6,951 nt of DNA from Bacteroidales bacterium (GTDB lineage: Bacteria; Bacteroidota; Bacteroidia; Bacteroidales; NBLH01): assembly GCA_027083715.1 (NCBI GenBank), contig JALWNR010000149.1, positions 1 through 6,951 of the forward strand, in the 5' to 3' direction. The notes beneath the pieces are model-generated. The model had not been told where the DNA came from and made no database searches. It saw nothing but the letters and a program-made list of their open reading frames with translations. A program made the position numbers and the translations under genes. Shown here piece by piece: positions 5,987 through 6,951 of this stretch; within the stretch, counting starts at the first letter, position 1; each line of letters starts with the position of its first letter.

Positions 5987-6951
5987 TTACCAGTTATCAT
6001 AATAAATTTTGCCATCAGAATGAATTAAAAGATATAGGGGTTTTAAAAAACTATCTTTTTTAGCAGTACGAATACTCAGTAAAGGTTGTTTAAAACCAAA
6101 TAAGTTAATCGTATTACTATTTAATTTATAAGCCTTTGCAATAAAATAAGCATTAGAAGATTCATAAGGAATAGTTTTTTCAATTTGCCCGCTTTCGTCC
6201 AAAACAAATAGCAACGCGTTGGTTTGTTCTTTTTCAAGGCCTGCTTTACTTGATAATATTTTACTTCCGGCTGCATATTTTGAAAAATTAGTAATTATAA
6301 AATACGATCGGTTCATTTTCAGGATATTTACCAAATTTCCCTTAATATTTAAAAGTGAAGTCCAGTCTTCCGAAAAATCACTATTGTATCTGGTTATCAC
6401 CAAATTATCCGATAAGCTTTCAAAATCATCAATAGTTGTACCTTTAAAAGCAATTAAATAATTTTGATTAATTTCGTCAAAATTAAAATAGCGGGGTATC
6501 AAAGCAACCGAAATATCTTTTTTGCTTAATAATTTTCCTGTTTGGTCTAAACGGAAAATCCGGTTTTTAATTTGGCTGCCTTTTATTGAGGTAACCAAAA
6601 GTTCGCAGCCTGTTTCAGTTGCTTGAACAAACGAACCATAATCATCGGAACTTGCACTTACAGGATATATTTTTAGCCATTCAATATTTTCTAATTTGTT
6701 TGTTTTCAGAATAAAAGCAGAAACTCCCGGATTTTTTTGCTTTATATATCCGGCAGCATAATAATTCCCTGAATTATCTTTGTTTGCTGTGGTAATTATA
6801 AATTCTCCGGCAACAGCTTCATCAAAAGCTTTGTTCTCAATTTTCAAGCGTATCACAGTATTTCTGTAAGGTAGATCTACAGCGCTATGAGTATGGAGCA
6901 AGTCTCTTAAAATAAATATTTTATAGTTATTTATTGATTGCTTAACATTAT
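5987..6951 (-). CDS. Unrecognised repeat protein, probably a beta-propeller; 5' end outside the window
   Basis: I do not recognise this gene. The frame is open from the window edge (first full codon 6949-6947) to TAA at 5987-5989, giving 320 visible residues and no in-frame ATG. A TTG at 6901-6899 could act as a start, but the codons ahead of it already encode a strand-like segment (NYKIFIL) that fits the repeat pattern, so the true start is probably beyond 6951. Six copies of a unit are visible. Each is a hydrophobic strand followed by a 'residue-rich loop, then [L/F][I/V]x[L/K/R]xxxxGxI' strand: RLKIENKAFDE (34-44), FILKTNKLENIEW (79-91), IFRLDQTGKLL (131-141), VITRYNSDFSEDW (184-196), LFVLDESGQIEK (247-258) and LYLLIHSDGKIYYDNW (305-320). 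Spacing is about 48-64 residues, as for propeller blades. Any export signal would be upstream and unseen. It ends 105 bases before the phosphatase gene on the same strand, so co-transcription is possible. No catalytic motif is apparent. Confidence 0.75.
   Translation of the reverse strand, partial: NVKQSINNYKIFILRDLLHTHSAVDLPYRNTVIRLKIENKAFDEAVAGEFIITTANKDNSGNYYAAGYIKQKNPGVSAFILKTNKLENIEWLKIYPVSASSDDYGSFVQATETGCELLVTSIKGSQIKNRIFRLDQTGKLLSKKDISVALIPRYFNFDEINQNYLIAFKGTTIDDFESLSDNLVITRYNSDFSEDWTSLLNIKGNLVNILKMNRSYFIITNFSKYAAGSKILSSKAGLEKEQTNALLFVLDESGQIEKTIPYESSNAYFIAKAYKLNSNTINLFGFKQPLLSIRTAKKDSFLKPLYLLIHSDGKIYYDNW

Noticed and set aside
282..6461. Several short plus-strand open frames (for example 2606-3007, 4344-4631, 1513-1752, 6219-6461)
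   Set aside because: All lie opposite well-supported minus-strand genes, and their translations show low-complexity Phe/Leu/Ile-rich sequence with no domain. They are shadows of the real genes.
1..6951. Search for RNA genes, CRISPR arrays, insertion sequences, attachment sites or toxin-antitoxin genes
   Set aside because: The window is almost entirely covered by four genes. The gaps of 105, 140 and 195 bases contain no tRNA-like fold, spaced direct repeats or transposase remnants that I can see.

Overview
The window is AT-rich (roughly one third G+C by eye) and all four genes I can support lie on the minus strand, so it reads from right to left. The gene types point to a Bacteroidota bacterium. 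They are a regulator-propeller/triple-tyrosine sensor ectodomain, a SpoIIE-type phosphatase carried on it, a polytopic-membrane AraC regulator and a signal-peptide-bearing choloylglycine-hydrolase-like enzyme. The lack of clear Shine-Dalgarno sequences in front of the starts fits this, but no marker gene fixes the phylum.

Layout in transcription order. (1) 6951-5987: the C-terminal part of an unrecognised protein made of repeated beta-strand units, probably a beta-propeller. Its frame is still open at the window edge, so its start lies outside. (2) 5986-5882: a 105-base gap with an imperfect 12-base-arm dyad at 5902-5937. (3) 5881-2558: a 1107-residue transmembrane signalling protein (signal peptide, periplasmic propeller, Y_Y_Y domain, one membrane helix, coiled coil, cytoplasmic SpoIIE/PP2C phosphatase with all metal-site motifs present). 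(4) 2557-2418: a 140-base gap with a weak A/U hairpin and a TCCGGA palindrome. (5) 2417-1308: a seven-helix membrane protein ending in an AraC DNA-binding domain. (6) 1307-1113: a 195-base gap with a hairpin straddling the AraC stop codon and further TCCGGA-type sites. (7) 1112-39: an exported Ntn-hydrolase of the choloylglycine hydrolase / penicillin V acylase family.

How they may work together (inference). Two genes look like ways to carry a signal from outside the cell inward: the propeller-phosphatase would convert ligand binding into dephosphorylation of a cytoplasmic protein, and the AraC protein would convert a membrane or envelope signal into DNA binding. The hydrolase acts outside the cytoplasm on an amide-linked small molecule and could make or destroy a ligand for either sensor. 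Nothing in the sequence proves a functional link, and the usual partners of SpoIIE phosphatases (STAS anti-anti-sigma factor, anti-sigma kinase, sigma factor) are absent here.

I found no RNA genes, mobile elements, CRISPR arrays or integration sites. The three intergenic gaps are all under 200 bases. I see individual points of interest but no clear evidence for a wholly new system.
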